A stretch of 64,000 nucleotides of DNA from Novosphingobium sp. (GTDB lineage: Bacteria; Pseudomonadota; Alphaproteobacteria; Sphingomonadales; Sphingomonadaceae): positions 1-64,000 of the forward strand of contig NZ_JAIEPN010000093.1 of assembly GCF_019748365.1 (NCBI RefSeq), given 5' to 3'. A program made the translations under genes and the position numbers. This document shows positions 42,840 through 52,030 of the stretch, one piece after another. The first letter of the stretch is position 1, and the number at the start of each line of letters is the position of its first letter. The notes beneath the pieces are model-generated. The model was not told the origin of the DNA, did no database searches, and saw only the letters and a list, made by a program, of their open reading frames with translations.

Positions 42840-44918
42840 TCAGGCGCCCGTACGACCCGTGCAGGTCGGGTTCGGGGTGGTCGCGATGCGGATGTTCGGA
42901 CGGGCAGCGCGCCAAACGGTGCCAGCCGGACGCGTCGCGGTCGGAGCCGGAGCACCCGGATCGCCATAGAGGATGGCTGCGGTTGCCGTCTGATAGGCCG
43001 GGATGGTCCGGCTCTGGATCCACAGGTTCTGTGCACCAAGAGTGGGCTCGGCAGTCGGGTTCGAAAGGAAGGTGTTGACGATCGCGCGCGTCCAGTTCGC
43101 CGGAACAACAGCGATGTTGTTCTGGAAGAGCACGCCCGGGGTGGCGGCAACGACACCGCTCAGCACGGTGTTCGTAGCCGGCTGACCGCTACCCGTCGTC
43201 CTGTACTGACCGAGCGTCCAGCCGAGGTAGGACACCATGGCTTCACGGTTCGTGTCATTGTAGCAGGTGTAGAGCATGATCTGGGTCGTACCCGTCATCG
43301 GATAGCCGAGGTTCGGCGCAGCCAGCGTCTGGGCGGTGTCCGCATAGAGAACGTCGGCCCAGGCGATCGGGTTCGCACGAGTCGCGGCCACAGCGGTGGT
43401 GCCGGTGGTCGGGCGGACGAGACGGGTGTCGTTGGGCGAGTACAGACCCGCGGTATCCGACTGCGGCGGCAGGATGGTGCCGAGCGCCGTCCTGGCGGCC
43501 GTGGCCGTCGGGTTGGCATAGAGGGTCGTCGAAACGCCAACCTGCAGCGTGGCAGCCGAAAGACCCGGGAGAGCGTCAACCGAAGGATTGACGAAGTCCG
43601 CCGAGATGTAGCCGACCTTGCCGTTGAGCAGGACGCCGTTCAGCGGGTAGTCCGGCGCAAACGTGATCGCCTGGGCAACGCGCGAGCTGCCGTCGGCAAG
43701 CAGGAAGTAGCCGCTGCCAACATTGCCGGTGGGCATCGAGGTCGGGCCGGCCGCGCTCGTCGGCGAGGTCGCGGTCCCGATGTTCAGGATCGCGGTGCCA
43801 TTGAAGTAATCGCCCGAGATCGAGTTGGTGGTGCCGGCAAAGGCGGTGGAGCTGGTGTTGTTGACGCGGTAGCCGGTGTCGGAACGAACACTGCGGAAAT
43901 CGATACCGGTCGAGACGTTGTAGGGCAGCGATTCGGCAGCCTGGAGGAAGCGGTTTTCACCGGTGAAGGCCGGCACCGCAGCGGCAAGCAGCCTGCCACC
44001 GGCCGAACGAAGCTCGGGAATGCCGGGCGCGCTCGTGGGATTGCAGACCGCCGCGAGGTGGCGCGTGAAAATGTCGGTCGTGCCCGAACGGTCGAGACGC
44101 CCGACGAGACGGATCGGCGCACCGTCCGTATTCCAGCGGGTCGCAGTATCGTTGACCGGATCGAACAGCGGCGTGCGGAGGTTCAGCGTGGTGAACGCCG
44201 GATCGTTCCAGTTCGTCAGCGTGCCGTTGAAGATGCCGCAATAGGCCGCCTTCGAGAGCCTGATCGCCGCCGCCGGCGTGCCACCAGCCGGCGCGATGCC
44301 GCGGCCGCGTGCGTTGAACACCATCGGCTGGCCGGCGGCATTGGTGCCGTAGGTCGCGCTGTAGGCGATCGCGACGGGGAGCAGGTAGAGCGGGAACGAG
44401 ATCGCCGCGCCGCCGTTGGTGGCCGCAGTCGCGTTGTATGAGGTCAGGTCCGACGTCGAGATCCCGGCGTCGGAGAACGCGAACTGGACGCGGTCCCAGG
44501 TGCCGAACGGATTGAACACGCCCGCCGTCGCGGTCGCGCCGCCGACGAAATCGTTGCGGAAGTTGCGCCAGATCTGGCGGCCGAAGCCCGAACCGGTCGC
44601 GACGTACTTGCCCTGGACGTTGGTCTGAAGCGCATCGGCCGACAGCGCGCAGTTGGTCGGGATCGCGCCGTTGAAAACGCCCTGGGTCAGGGTGGTCAGC
44701 GAGGTCGCGCTCGACGAGGTACCGCGCTGGTTGTCGACCGCGCTGAGGCAGTTGAAGCTGCGCGTAACGACGTTCTGGACCGACGAAGCGCCCGCACCGC
44801 GCAGCGCGCCGTCCGAAGTCGCAGGGGCGGGCAGCGGAGTCTGCTGCGCGAAGGCTGGCGATGCAACCGAGCCGGCGACAACTGTCGCGGCCAGAAGCAG
44901 TGACTTCATGTTAACCAT
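42840..44918 (-). CDS. PstS-superfamily periplasmic substrate-binding protein (large form)
   Basis: A 692-residue exported protein with PBP-like (PstS type) motifs: LRGAGASSVQNVV near the N-terminus, LSKAAYCGIFNGTLTNWND (the PstS 'AGIF.G.ITNWND' block) and IRLVGRLDRSGTTDIFTRHL (the 'RSDGSGTT..F' block). PstS is about 350 residues, so this is roughly double, with long Thr/Asn-rich insertions. The signal peptide is MVNMKSLLLAATVVAGSVASPAFA. The start is chosen because AGGAGG lies 9 bases upstream. It has its own terminator. No pstCAB genes are adjacent, so it may scavenge phosphate or act as a secreted or surface-bound phosphate binder, perhaps exported by the neighbouring T2SS. Confidence 0.82.
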   Translation of the reverse strand: MVNMKSLLLAATVVAGSVASPAFAQQTPLPAPATSDGALRGAGASSVQNVVTRSFNCLSAVDNQRGTSSSATSLTTLTQGVFNGAIPTNCALSADALQTNVQGKYVATGSGFGRQIWRNFRNDFVGGATATAGVFNPFGTWDRVQFAFSDAGISTSDLTSYNATAATNGGAAISFPLYLLPVAIAYSATYGTNAAGQPMVFNARGRGIAPAGGTPAAAIRLSKAAYCGIFNGTLTNWNDPAFTTLNLRTPLFDPVNDTATRWNTDGAPIRLVGRLDRSGTTDIFTRHLAAVCNPTSAPGIPELRSAGGRLLAAAVPAFTGENRFLQAAESLPYNVSTGIDFRSVRSDTGYRVNNTSSTAFAGTTNSISGDYFNGTAILNIGTATSPTSAAGPTSMPTGNVGSGYFLLADGSSRVAQAITFAPDYPLNGVLLNGKVGYISADFVNPSVDALPGLSAATLQVGVSTTLYANPTATAARTALGTILPPQSDTAGLYSPNDTRLVRPTTGTTAVAATRANPIAWADVLYADTAQTLAAPNLGYPMTGTTQIMLYTCYNDTNREAMVSYLGWTLGQYRTTGSGQPATNTVLSGVVAATPGVLFQNNIAVVPANWTRAIVNTFLSNPTAEPTLGAQNLWIQSRTIPAYQTATAAILYGDPGAPAPTATRPAGTVWRAARPNIRIATTPNPTCTGRTGA

Positions 44919-45504
44919 TTGATAATTCCTCCTGAAGGATATCGTAATCAATACCGACGCGGCATCAGAGCGAGTAGGCCGATCCAAAATCAAAGAAATC
45001 TGCATTACTGTAAGAGAATTCACCGAATACTTAAACCTCTGCCTGCGAATCGCCAGTGGCTCTCCATGTATTGGTGATAAATTGCCGCCGATCAGAGTTC
45101 CGACCAGGCAGAAATTTCTGCAGATTTATAGAAATCGTTCTCAGCGCCCCCATTTCCCAACCCAATCCATGGCTGGCGCATGGGGCATTAGACTCGGCAA
45201 ATGACAACCACGTGATTCTTTTGTTGCAGTTGCCCGATATCACCCCGGCGCAGGCTTCGACCCGGCGCGCGGCAGGCTCACAGACCTGCTAGTCCTGACG
45301 CCGAAACGGTTGGAACCGGGCAGAGACGCGGTGATACTCGCTGAGGGCACTTTGCGCGGCGGAAGTGGCCTGAAGCCTGCCTCCGTGCATGGCGGCATTG
45401 CCGCAGCTCCCGTCAAACGGTCGTAACACAAATGACGCATTGGACCCATAAGGCGGTCGAAACGGTGCTGGTTGGCCTGCCGCGGGCAATTTTTTTGAGC
45501 CAAC
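44919..45504. other. Divergent intergenic region, PstS-like gene / gspE
   Basis: About 590 bases between two divergent starts, more A/T-rich than the flanks. It holds the strong AGGAGG ribosome-binding site of the PstS-like gene (44928-44933). No convincing gene, clear Pho box or terminator was found. A 70-codon minus-strand frame at 45031-45243 has no ribosome-binding site and ordinary non-coding character. Confidence 0.5.
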
Positions 45505-47295
45505 ATGAATAATAGCCATGCAGCATCTGGTCTGACCGCGAGGGTTAACGTGCTCGGTAAAGCAAAACTCTCGGCAGTTGCAGGCGGATCGCCCGAGGCC
45601 ACGCTGACGGGCTCTGCCCTCAGCGCTGCGCAAGATGGCGCAAACTCCATTGATTCCGTGCTCGAAGCGCGCGCCCTGCTTTCGCGCGAAGCCCTGTCCC
45701 GCGCCCGTCTGGTGCAGCAGGAAAGCGGTGAGCGCATCGAGTCGGTTGTCACCCGCCTCGGCCTGATGTCGGAACAATCGCTTTGCGAGCATCTCGCCGA
45801 CGCCAGCGGGATGCCCATGGCGCCGGCCGAAATGCTGCGCGAGCCGGTTGCGCTTGAACAGCCGGTCGCGGCCGACTTCCTGCGCGATATCCGCGCTGTT
45901 CCCATTGCGATCGATGATGCGCGGGTCTGCGTTGCGGTCGTCGACCCCTTCGACCTTTTCGTCGAGAACGCATTCCGCTTCCTGTTCAAGCGCCGGGTGG
46001 ATCGGGTCATCGCCCGCGCCAGCGATATCGACGCCGCGATCGAGCGTCTCTGCCATGATGGCACCGATGCGGCGGTGATCGAGGATACCGTCGAATCCGG
46101 CGACATCGACCGGATGCGCGATCTGACGAGCGACGCGCCGGCCATCCGCACGGTGAACCGTCTGATCGCCGAGGCGGTCGATGCCAATGCCTCGGACATT
46201 CACGTCGAGCCGAGCGATGACAGCCTGACCGTGCGGTTCCGCATCGATGGCATGCTGCGCCTCGTCACCCGCTTGCCCCAGGCCATGCGCTCGTCCGTCG
46301 TGGCGCGCATCAAGGTCATGGCCGGGCTCGACATCGCCGAGCGCCGCATCCCGCAGGATGGCCGTCTCAGGCTGGCCGTCCGCGGCCACGAAATCGACCT
46401 GCGCGTCGCCACCGCGCCGTCGATCCATGGCGAAAGCGCGGTCCTGCGCATTCTCGACAGGTCCAACCTCAAGCTCGAATTCGCGGCACTCGGCCTTGAT
46501 GACCGGCTGGTGAAGCAGTTCCGCGAGGCGATCCACCTGCCCTATGGAATCGTGCTCGTGACCGGCCCCACCGGCAGCGGCAAGACCACCACGCTTTATG
46601 CCGCGCTTGCCGAGCTCAACCAGATCGAACGCAAGCTGCTGACGGTGGAAGATCCGATCGAGTACCGCCTGCCCGGCATTGTGCAGACGCAGGTGCAGCC
46701 CGGGATCGGTTTCACGTTCGCCACCGCCCTGCGTTCGTTTCTACGGCAGGATCCCGATGCGATCATGGTCGGCGAGATCCGCGACGTCGAAACCGCGCAG
46801 ATCGCGGTGCAAGCCGCGCTCACGGGCCACATGATCCTCTCGACCCTCCACACCAACACCGCGGCAGGTGCGATCACCCGGCTGATCGACATGGAAGTGG
46901 AGCCGTTCCTCCTGAGCTCGGTGCTCGCCGGGGTGCTGGCACAGCGGCTCGTCCGGCGCCTGTGCATGCACTGCCGCGTGCCGTTCGCGCCGGATGAAGC
47001 GCTGCTGGCATCGCTCGGTATCGATGCTACCGTCGGCGGAGAGAACCATTTCCACCGCGCTGCCGGCTGCACCGCCTGCCATGGCACAGGCTACAGCGGA
47101 CGCATCGCGCTGTTCGATTTCCTGCCGGTGGATGATGCGATCGCGCGGCTGATCCTGAAGCGTGTCGATGCCCGCCAGATCGAGGAATGCGCCAGCGCCG
47201 CAGGTCACCGCTCGCTGCTGCAGGAAGGCTATGCCAAGGCCGCGCAAGGGCTCACGACCATCGAGGAAGTTCTCAGGGTTGCGAGCGGCGAATGA
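45505..47295 (+). CDS. gspE: Type II secretion ATPase GspE
   Basis: A 596-residue cytoplasmic hexameric ATPase that powers pseudopilus assembly. An N-terminal GspE domain (about 50-180, with an ALLSREALSRARLVQQESG helix) precedes the core. Walker A is GPTGSGKTT (354-362), the Asp box is LLTVEDPIEY, Walker B lies in DPDAIMVGEIRDVETA, and the His box is LSTLHTNTA. The tetracysteine zinc module is present as LCMHCR and CTACHGTG. First gene of an 11-gene gsp operon. The start lacks a strong ribosome-binding site. The four-base ATGA overlap with gspF implies coupled translation. Confidence 0.96.
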   Translation: MNNSHAASGLTARVNVLGKAKLSAVAGGSPEATLTGSALSAAQDGANSIDSVLEARALLSREALSRARLVQQESGERIESVVTRLGLMSEQSLCEHLADASGMPMAPAEMLREPVALEQPVAADFLRDIRAVPIAIDDARVCVAVVDPFDLFVENAFRFLFKRRVDRVIARASDIDAAIERLCHDGTDAAVIEDTVESGDIDRMRDLTSDAPAIRTVNRLIAEAVDANASDIHVEPSDDSLTVRFRIDGMLRLVTRLPQAMRSSVVARIKVMAGLDIAERRIPQDGRLRLAVRGHEIDLRVATAPSIHGESAVLRILDRSNLKLEFAALGLDDRLVKQFREAIHLPYGIVLVTGPTGSGKTTTLYAALAELNQIERKLLTVEDPIEYRLPGIVQTQVQPGIGFTFATALRSFLRQDPDAIMVGEIRDVETAQIAVQAALTGHMILSTLHTNTAAGAITRLIDMEVEPFLLSSVLAGVLAQRLVRRLCMHCRVPFAPDEALLASLGIDATVGGENHFHRAAGCTACHGTGYSGRIALFDFLPVDDAIARLILKRVDARQIEECASAAGHRSLLQEGYAKAAQGLTTIEEVLRVASGE

Positions 47296-48518
47296 GCGCA
47301 GCGCCCGCCTTTCGCTATCGCGCGCTGCGCGGTGATGGCCGGATCATTGCCGGGCAGCTTGATGCGGCCAGCGAAAGCGATGCCCTCGCCCAGATCCGGC
47401 GCAGCGGCAACACGCCGGTCGAACTGCGCCTGATCACCGGCGCCGCCGCAACCGCGCCCCCCGGCGAGGGCATATCACGGCGCAACAGCGCGATCAGCCG
47501 CGCCGTGATTGCCGAACTCGCCGTCCTCCTCAAAGCGGGCCTCCCGCTCGACCGGGCGCTGGCGCTGGCGGTCGGCAACATCGACGATCCCGCCACGGCC
47601 GAGGCCATGGGCATGCTGCTGAGCGCCGTCCGTGAGGGTGCACCGATTTCTCGAGCCATGCTCGACAATCCGGCGCTGTTCAGCCCCGGCGAGGCGGCAA
47701 TGGCCGAAGCCGGCGAGGCGAACGGCAAACTGGGCGAAGCGATGGAGCGTCTGTCGAAGATGCTCGAACAGGCCGCCGAACTGCGGCGGCTGGTCATCAC
47801 CTCGATGATCTATCCCATCGCGCTGTCGGTGATCTCGGTCGGCGTGATCCTCATGATGCTGCTGTTTGTCGTGCCGCAGTTCGAGCGGCTTCTCGACAAC
47901 AGCCAGGCCGAACTGCCCTTCGCCTCGATGGCGGTGATTGCAGCAAGCCAGTTCCTGCGCGCCTACGGGCTCTGGCTTCTGGCGGGGCTGGTGGTGATCG
48001 GCCTTGCCTTGCGCAACGTGCTCGCCCGGCCTTCCAGCCGGATCCGGTTCGATCAGACCATGCTGCGCCTGCCGCTTGTCGGTGACCTTGTGCGGCGCAT
48101 CGAGACCGCGCGGTTTTCCCATACGCTGGGCGCATTGCTCGAAGGCGGGGTTCCGCTGCCAAACGCGCTCGCCCTGGCCCAACGCACCGTCGGCAACACC
48201 GCAATTGCCGCCGCAATTGCCACGATTGCCGAAGGCGTGCGCGAAGGCGGCGGTCTCTCCGCGCCGCTCGCCGCAACCGGCATGCTGCCGCACCTCGCCA
48301 TCGGTTTCATCCGGACCGGCGAGGAAACCTCGCAGCTCGCCCTCATGCTGTCGCGCCTTGCCGTGGTGCTTGATCGCGACGTGCGCACCCGGCTGGAGCG
48401 GCTTGTCGCCATTCTCACGCCGACCATCACGATCGTGCTGGGCACCGCGGTGGCGGTGATCATCGCCGCGGTGATGTCGGCGATCCTCGGCTTCAATGAA
48501 CTGGCGGTATCGCAATGA
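47292..48518 (+). CDS. gspF: Type II secretion inner-membrane protein GspF
   Basis: A 408-residue polytopic platform protein with two T2SSF domains (about 65-185 and 270-390) and three membrane helices: LVITSMIYPIALSVISVGVI, the LLAGLVVIGLALRNV region, and a C-terminal ILTPTITIVLGTAVAVIIAAV. Each domain holds the GLPL(D/P)..AL pattern and the GE.nG/ GE.ts motif (AEAGEANGKLGEAM; TGEETSQLALML). It anchors the ATPase to the pseudopilus. The ATG is inside the gspE stop (ATGA). Order and overlap are typical for the system. Confidence 0.95.
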   Translation: MSAAPAFRYRALRGDGRIIAGQLDAASESDALAQIRRSGNTPVELRLITGAAATAPPGEGISRRNSAISRAVIAELAVLLKAGLPLDRALALAVGNIDDPATAEAMGMLLSAVREGAPISRAMLDNPALFSPGEAAMAEAGEANGKLGEAMERLSKMLEQAAELRRLVITSMIYPIALSVISVGVILMMLLFVVPQFERLLDNSQAELPFASMAVIAASQFLRAYGLWLLAGLVVIGLALRNVLARPSSRIRFDQTMLRLPLVGDLVRRIETARFSHTLGALLEGGVPLPNALALAQRTVGNTAIAAAIATIAEGVREGGGLSAPLAATGMLPHLAIGFIRTGEETSQLALMLSRLAVVLDRDVRTRLERLVAILTPTITIVLGTAVAVIIAAVMSAILGFNELAVSQ

Positions 48519-48937
48519 AAAAGAATGACCGGAATGAGCGGGGCTTTACCCTGATCGAGCTGCTGGTGGTGCTGGCCGTGCTCGGCCTGCTGGCCGCCAT
48601 CGTCGGACCGCAGGTGATCAAGTATCTCGGCAGCTCGCGCACACAGACCGCCCAGATCCAGACCAAGAACATTGCAGCCGCGCTCGAGCTGTTCAAGCTC
48701 GACGCCGGGCGCTACCCAACCAGTGCAGAGGGCCTGACCGCTCTCGTCAAGGCGCCCACCAGCGATCCGAACTGGAACGGGCCCTACATCGCCGATGCTG
48801 CCGCCCTGAACGACCCCTGGGGCAAGCCCTACCTCTACAAGGTGCCGGGCGATCACGGCGAGGTCGATGTCTACAGCTTCGGCTCGGATGGTGCCGCCGG
48901 CGGCACCAAAGAGGCCAAAGATGTCGGCAACTGGTGA
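48515..48937 (+). CDS. gspG: Major pseudopilin GspG
   Basis: A 140-residue prepilin. The class III leader ends at Gly10 (ERG|FTLIE), with Glu at +5, then a hydrophobic helix LLVVLAVLGLLAAIVGP. The C-terminal domain has the GspG pattern RYPTSAEGLTALVKAP and NDPWGKPYLYKVPG, ending in FGSDGAAGG, the calcium-site loop of GspG. Polymerises into the pseudopilus. Start ATG overlaps the gspF stop. Processing needs a prepilin peptidase (GspO), not encoded in this window. Confidence 0.96.
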   Translation: MKKNDRNERGFTLIELLVVLAVLGLLAAIVGPQVIKYLGSSRTQTAQIQTKNIAAALELFKLDAGRYPTSAEGLTALVKAPTSDPNWNGPYIADAAALNDPWGKPYLYKVPGDHGEVDVYSFGSDGAAGGTKEAKDVGNW

Positions 48938-49361
48938 GCGGCCGCGCGGATTGCGCCGCGATGCCGGATTTACCCTGATCGAACTGCTGGTGGCACTGGC
49001 CATCGCGGCCTTGCTGACCGGTATCGCCTTTCCGGCGCTGCAGCATCAGCTGCAGCAAAGCGCCCGGACCGAAGCCCGGATGACCGTGGCGCTCGTGCTT
49101 ACCGAGGCCCGCGCGGATGCCATTGCCGGGGCGGCGCCCGTCCGGGTGTCGTGGTCCGCTGCCCGCCGGACGCTGCAATCCTCATCCGGGCGCCCGGCCC
49201 GCACCCTGCCGGCCGCGGCAAAGCTCGAATGGCCCGCCGGGGGGCTTGCCTTCTTCCCCGATGGCACCGCCATCGGCGGGGACGGCGCGATTCAATCCGC
49301 TGGCCGGGCCGACCACTTCGCGGTGGACCCGGCCACTTCGCGCCTCGTGTTCTCGCCGTGA
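48921..49361 (+). CDS. gspH: Minor pseudopilin GspH
   Basis: A 146-residue prepilin with cleavage at DAG|FTLIE (Gly16) and Glu at +5, then helix LLVALAIAALLTGIAFPAL. The C-terminal part is Ala/Arg-rich with a short beta domain, as in GspH, the tip or near-tip minor pseudopilin. It overlaps gspG by 17 bases. The start ATG is the one placed after GAGGCCAAAG; the open frame extends left inside gspG without a plausible prepilin leader. Confidence 0.88.
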   Translation: MSATGERPRGLRRDAGFTLIELLVALAIAALLTGIAFPALQHQLQQSARTEARMTVALVLTEARADAIAGAAPVRVSWSAARRTLQSSSGRPARTLPAAAKLEWPAGGLAFFPDGTAIGGDGAIQSAGRADHFAVDPATSRLVFSP

Positions 49362-49765
49362 TCTCCGCCGCCGCCCGCCCGCAGGGGGCACCGCGCGGCC
49401 CCGGTGAAGCGGGGTTCTCGCTGATCGAGATGCTGATCGCGCTGGCCATCGTGACCGCGATGACCGGCGCGCTGGTCGGCACCGTGGGGCAGGATGCGCG
49501 GGCACGGCTCGCGGTCCAGCAGCGCCGCGAAGCCCTTCTCGTGGCCCAATCGGTGCTCGACCAGATGGCCGACGCCAATGCCCCGCTCGAGGGCCGCTGG
49601 CGGGGCTATGGCTGGCGCGTCCTGCGTCAGCCCTACCAGCTTGCCGATCCGCTTGATCGCCATCCGCTTGAACAGATCACGGTTTCCGTCGGTGCTATTG
49701 GCGGTGTTGCCGGATCGAAACGCGGCGAGATCATCCGGCTCAGCACGGTGCGGATCAAGCCATGA
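49358..49765 (+). CDS. gspI: Minor pseudopilin GspI
   Basis: A 135-residue prepilin, leader cleaved at GEAG|FSLIE with Glu at +5, then helix MLIALAIVTAMTGALVGTVG. The rest shows the GspI pattern: QQRREALLVAQSVLDQMADANAPLEG, the GWRVLRQPYQLAD strand and a C-terminal ITVSVGAIGG. It starts at a GTG overlapping the gspH stop (GTGA). GspI, J and K form the complex that caps the pseudopilus. Confidence 0.88.
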   Translation: MISAAARPQGAPRGPGEAGFSLIEMLIALAIVTAMTGALVGTVGQDARARLAVQQRREALLVAQSVLDQMADANAPLEGRWRGYGWRVLRQPYQLADPLDRHPLEQITVSVGAIGGVAGSKRGEIIRLSTVRIKP

Positions 49766-50445
49766 AACGCCCGCAAACGTCCGCCGGATTCACGCTCGTC
49801 GAAATGCTGGTCTGTCTGGCGATTATCGCCATGGTTTCGCTCGTCCTCGTCACGGGGATCGGCCGGATGGATCTGCGCCAGCGGCTCATCGGGCAGAAGG
49901 ATGCGCAGATCGACGAGATCGCGCAGGCGCAGTTCACGCTGCGCCACCTGATTGCCAACATTCATCCCTCGATCAGCCCCCTGACGGGCAGTACCGTGGA
50001 TTTCACGGGCAATCAGTTCGGCCTCGAATTCGATGGCCAGCCGCCCGGCAATGCCGGGCCGGACGCTTTCCAGCGCTATCGGCTGCGGCTCGAGCGCGGC
50101 GGCGATCTCATGCTCTACCGCATCAGCACGCTCAACGAGACGGTCGACCGGCGCCAGCAAGAGGAGACCGGCTGGACCGCGACGCGGTTGCTTTCGGGCG
50201 TATCGACCATGTCCGTCCGCTACTTCGGCCCCCAGGCCAGCCGTTTTGCGGGCGCGGGCATGCCGCCGCCATGGCAGCTGCAGTGGACGGGCCGGGATGT
50301 ACTCCCCTCGCTCATCAGCCTGCGGGTCGAGTTTCCTCCCGGCGACAAGCGGTCATGGCCTGATCTGGTAGTGCGGCTGCGTGCCGCCAATGGCGATACC
50401 TGCGCACGCGATCTGCGCACGGACGAGTGCAAGGGCACACAATGA
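49762..50445 (+). CDS. gspJ: Minor pseudopilin GspJ
   Basis: A 227-residue prepilin, leader MKRPQTSAG|FTLVE with Glu at +5, then helix MLVCLAIIAMVSLVLVTGIG. The larger C-terminal domain fits GspJ: FTLRHLIANIHPSISPL, FDGQPPGNAG, a YRISTLNETVDR strand, and SLISLRVEFPPGD near the end. Starts with an ATGA overlap with gspI. Part of the GspI-J-K tip complex. Confidence 0.9.
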   Translation: MKRPQTSAGFTLVEMLVCLAIIAMVSLVLVTGIGRMDLRQRLIGQKDAQIDEIAQAQFTLRHLIANIHPSISPLTGSTVDFTGNQFGLEFDGQPPGNAGPDAFQRYRLRLERGGDLMLYRISTLNETVDRRQQEETGWTATRLLSGVSTMSVRYFGPQASRFAGAGMPPPWQLQWTGRDVLPSLISLRVEFPPGDKRSWPDLVVRLRAANGDTCARDLRTDECKGTQ

Positions 50446-51464
50446 GCGGACGCAGCATCCTTCAGGCAGACATGCACACCGTCGGGCAGTGGATCGCCGA
50501 CGGCGTGCGCTGGTGGCTGGATCAGCTCGCCGCGATGGCGCCGAAGCCGCTGCAGGAATGGCGCGATGGCCGGCGGATACTGGCGGACTATGACCCCGGT
50601 ACCGCCGCCTTCCAGCCCCGACCCGATTCCTCCGGTGCCTATCCCGCGCGCTCCGGCCCGGTCACGATCATCCTGCCCCCCGGCTTCTGCCTGACCCGGA
50701 CAATCGAACGGCCGGTCATGAGCCCCCGCGACATGGAAAGCATGGTCCAGCTCGATGCCGCGCGGATCATGCCGATGGGAGACGCGGGCATGATCCTCGC
50801 CGCCCGGATCGCCACGCGCGCCGAAGGCAATGGCCGGATGCAGATCGAGGTGGCCGCGATGCCGCGCGCCGCGGCGGAGGGTCTGGGCTCCGCGCTGACG
50901 CAGCTCGATCAGCCCTGTCACGCCATCCTCGCCTCCGCGCCGACGCCGCATTCGGCCCCGCCGATCGACTTTCTCCCCGCGTTCCGAAAGTCCGGTCTGG
51001 TGCGAGACCCGAGCCGGGGCGCCCTGCCGCTGTGGATCGCGGTCGCCGCCCTGTTTGCGCTCAACCTCGGCTTGCTGGTCTGGCGCGATACGGCGGCCAC
51101 CGCCGTGCTCGAGGCGCGGATCGCGGAGCAGCAACCGGCGGTGAACGCCGTGCGCCGGATCAATGCGCTGATCGCAAAGTCGGACCAGTTTGCAGCCGCC
51201 ACGGTGGAGGCCCGCCGGACCGGCGAGCCGCTGACGATGCTGTCGCGCGTCGCTTCGGCTTTGCCGCAAGGAGCCTGGGTGCAGCGCTATACATGGCAGG
51301 GCGATGCGCTGCGGATCAGCGGCTATCGCCCGCAGCAGGCCGACATTGCGGGCGGCCTGCGCCGCGCCGGGCTCAGTGTGCAGCGCTATAGCGATGCCTC
51401 GTCGGCTGCGCAGAGCCCCCTCGGACAGCCCTTCGAAGTCACCGTGCGGATGGCAAGGCCATGA
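50442..51464 (+). CDS. gspL: Type II secretion platform protein GspL (PilN-like periplasmic domain)
   Basis: A 340-residue inner-membrane protein. A cytoplasmic part (1-190) holds segments such as VTIILPPGFCLTRTIERP and MVQLDAARIMPM that resemble the GspL/PilM contact region for GspE. One membrane helix follows (about 193-214, ALPLWIAVAALFALNLGLLVW), then a periplasmic helix pair and a ferredoxin-like PilN/GspL domain (LSRVASALPQGAWVQRYTW). It is shorter than classical GspL (about 400 residues). The ATG overlaps the gspJ stop. It couples the ATPase to the inner-membrane platform. Confidence 0.82.
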   Translation: MSGRSILQADMHTVGQWIADGVRWWLDQLAAMAPKPLQEWRDGRRILADYDPGTAAFQPRPDSSGAYPARSGPVTIILPPGFCLTRTIERPVMSPRDMESMVQLDAARIMPMGDAGMILAARIATRAEGNGRMQIEVAAMPRAAAEGLGSALTQLDQPCHAILASAPTPHSAPPIDFLPAFRKSGLVRDPSRGALPLWIAVAALFALNLGLLVWRDTAATAVLEARIAEQQPAVNAVRRINALIAKSDQFAAATVEARRTGEPLTMLSRVASALPQGAWVQRYTWQGDALRISGYRPQQADIAGGLRRAGLSVQRYSDASSAAQSPLGQPFEVTVRMARP

Positions 51465-52030
51465 GCGCGCGCGGCCTCTCCCCCCGGCAGTCGCAGGCGG
51501 CGGCCCTGCTCATCCTGCTCGCCTTGCTGGCCTTTCTGGCCTTTCTGGCCTTCGTGATTGTCGGGCCGCTGATCGCCGGCTTTCAGGAACGCGCGGCGCA
51601 GCGCGAGCAGCTCGCCCTGCAATACAGCGCCAACGTGCGCAACGTCGCCGCCATCCCGCGGCTGCGCAGGCTGGCCGGCACGCACGAGCAGCTGCTGGGC
51701 GACTTCCTGCTCGAAGCGCCCGATGAAGCCGGCGCCGGCGAAGCGCTGCGGCAGCGCTTGCAGGCAGCCATCAGTGCGCTGGGCGGCGAGTTCCGCGGCG
51801 CTGAGGACATTGCCGCACCGGCTCCAGGCCAGGCCGCGGTGCGGGTCACCGCGCGCCTGTCGGAAAGCCAGCTCAGCCAGTTTCTCGCAAGTGCCCAGAA
51901 TTCCAAACCCTATCTCACCATCACGGCTCTGGTCATTGGCGCTGATGAAGCCCTCGTGACCGGACAGGCTTCCGCATTGGATGTTCAGCTTGAAGCATCG
52001 ATTCCCTTTCGCCCTTCCGCCAAGCGGTAG
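51461..52030 (+). CDS. gspM: Type II secretion platform protein GspM
   Basis: A 189-residue bitopic protein. The single helix near the N-terminus (AALLILLALLAFLAFLAFVIV) contains a short 9-base tandem repeat in its DNA. The periplasmic ferredoxin-like domain has RLRRLAGTHEQLLGDFLLEAPDEAG, then GQAAVRVTARLSESQLSQFL, the T2SSM_b-like pattern. It pairs with GspL. Start overlaps the gspL stop by 4 bases, and the next gene starts 50 bases before this one ends. Confidence 0.82.
   Translation: MSARGLSPRQSQAAALLILLALLAFLAFLAFVIVGPLIAGFQERAAQREQLALQYSANVRNVAAIPRLRRLAGTHEQLLGDFLLEAPDEAGAGEALRQRLQAAISALGGEFRGAEDIAAPAPGQAAVRVTARLSESQLSQFLASAQNSKPYLTITALVIGADEALVTGQASALDVQLEASIPFRPSAKR

Noticed and set aside
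45031..45243. A 70-codon minus-strand frame upstream of the PstS-like gene
   Set aside because: No ribosome-binding site and no motif; composition fits intergenic DNA.
44919..45504. A Pho box for the PstS-like gene
   Set aside because: Only isolated TGACA or CTGT fragments were found, with no 11-base direct repeat as seen in front of tpsB.
51530..51560. 9-base tandem repeat in gspM
   Set aside because: It encodes a regular Ala-Phe-Leu membrane helix, so codon-level repetition explains it.
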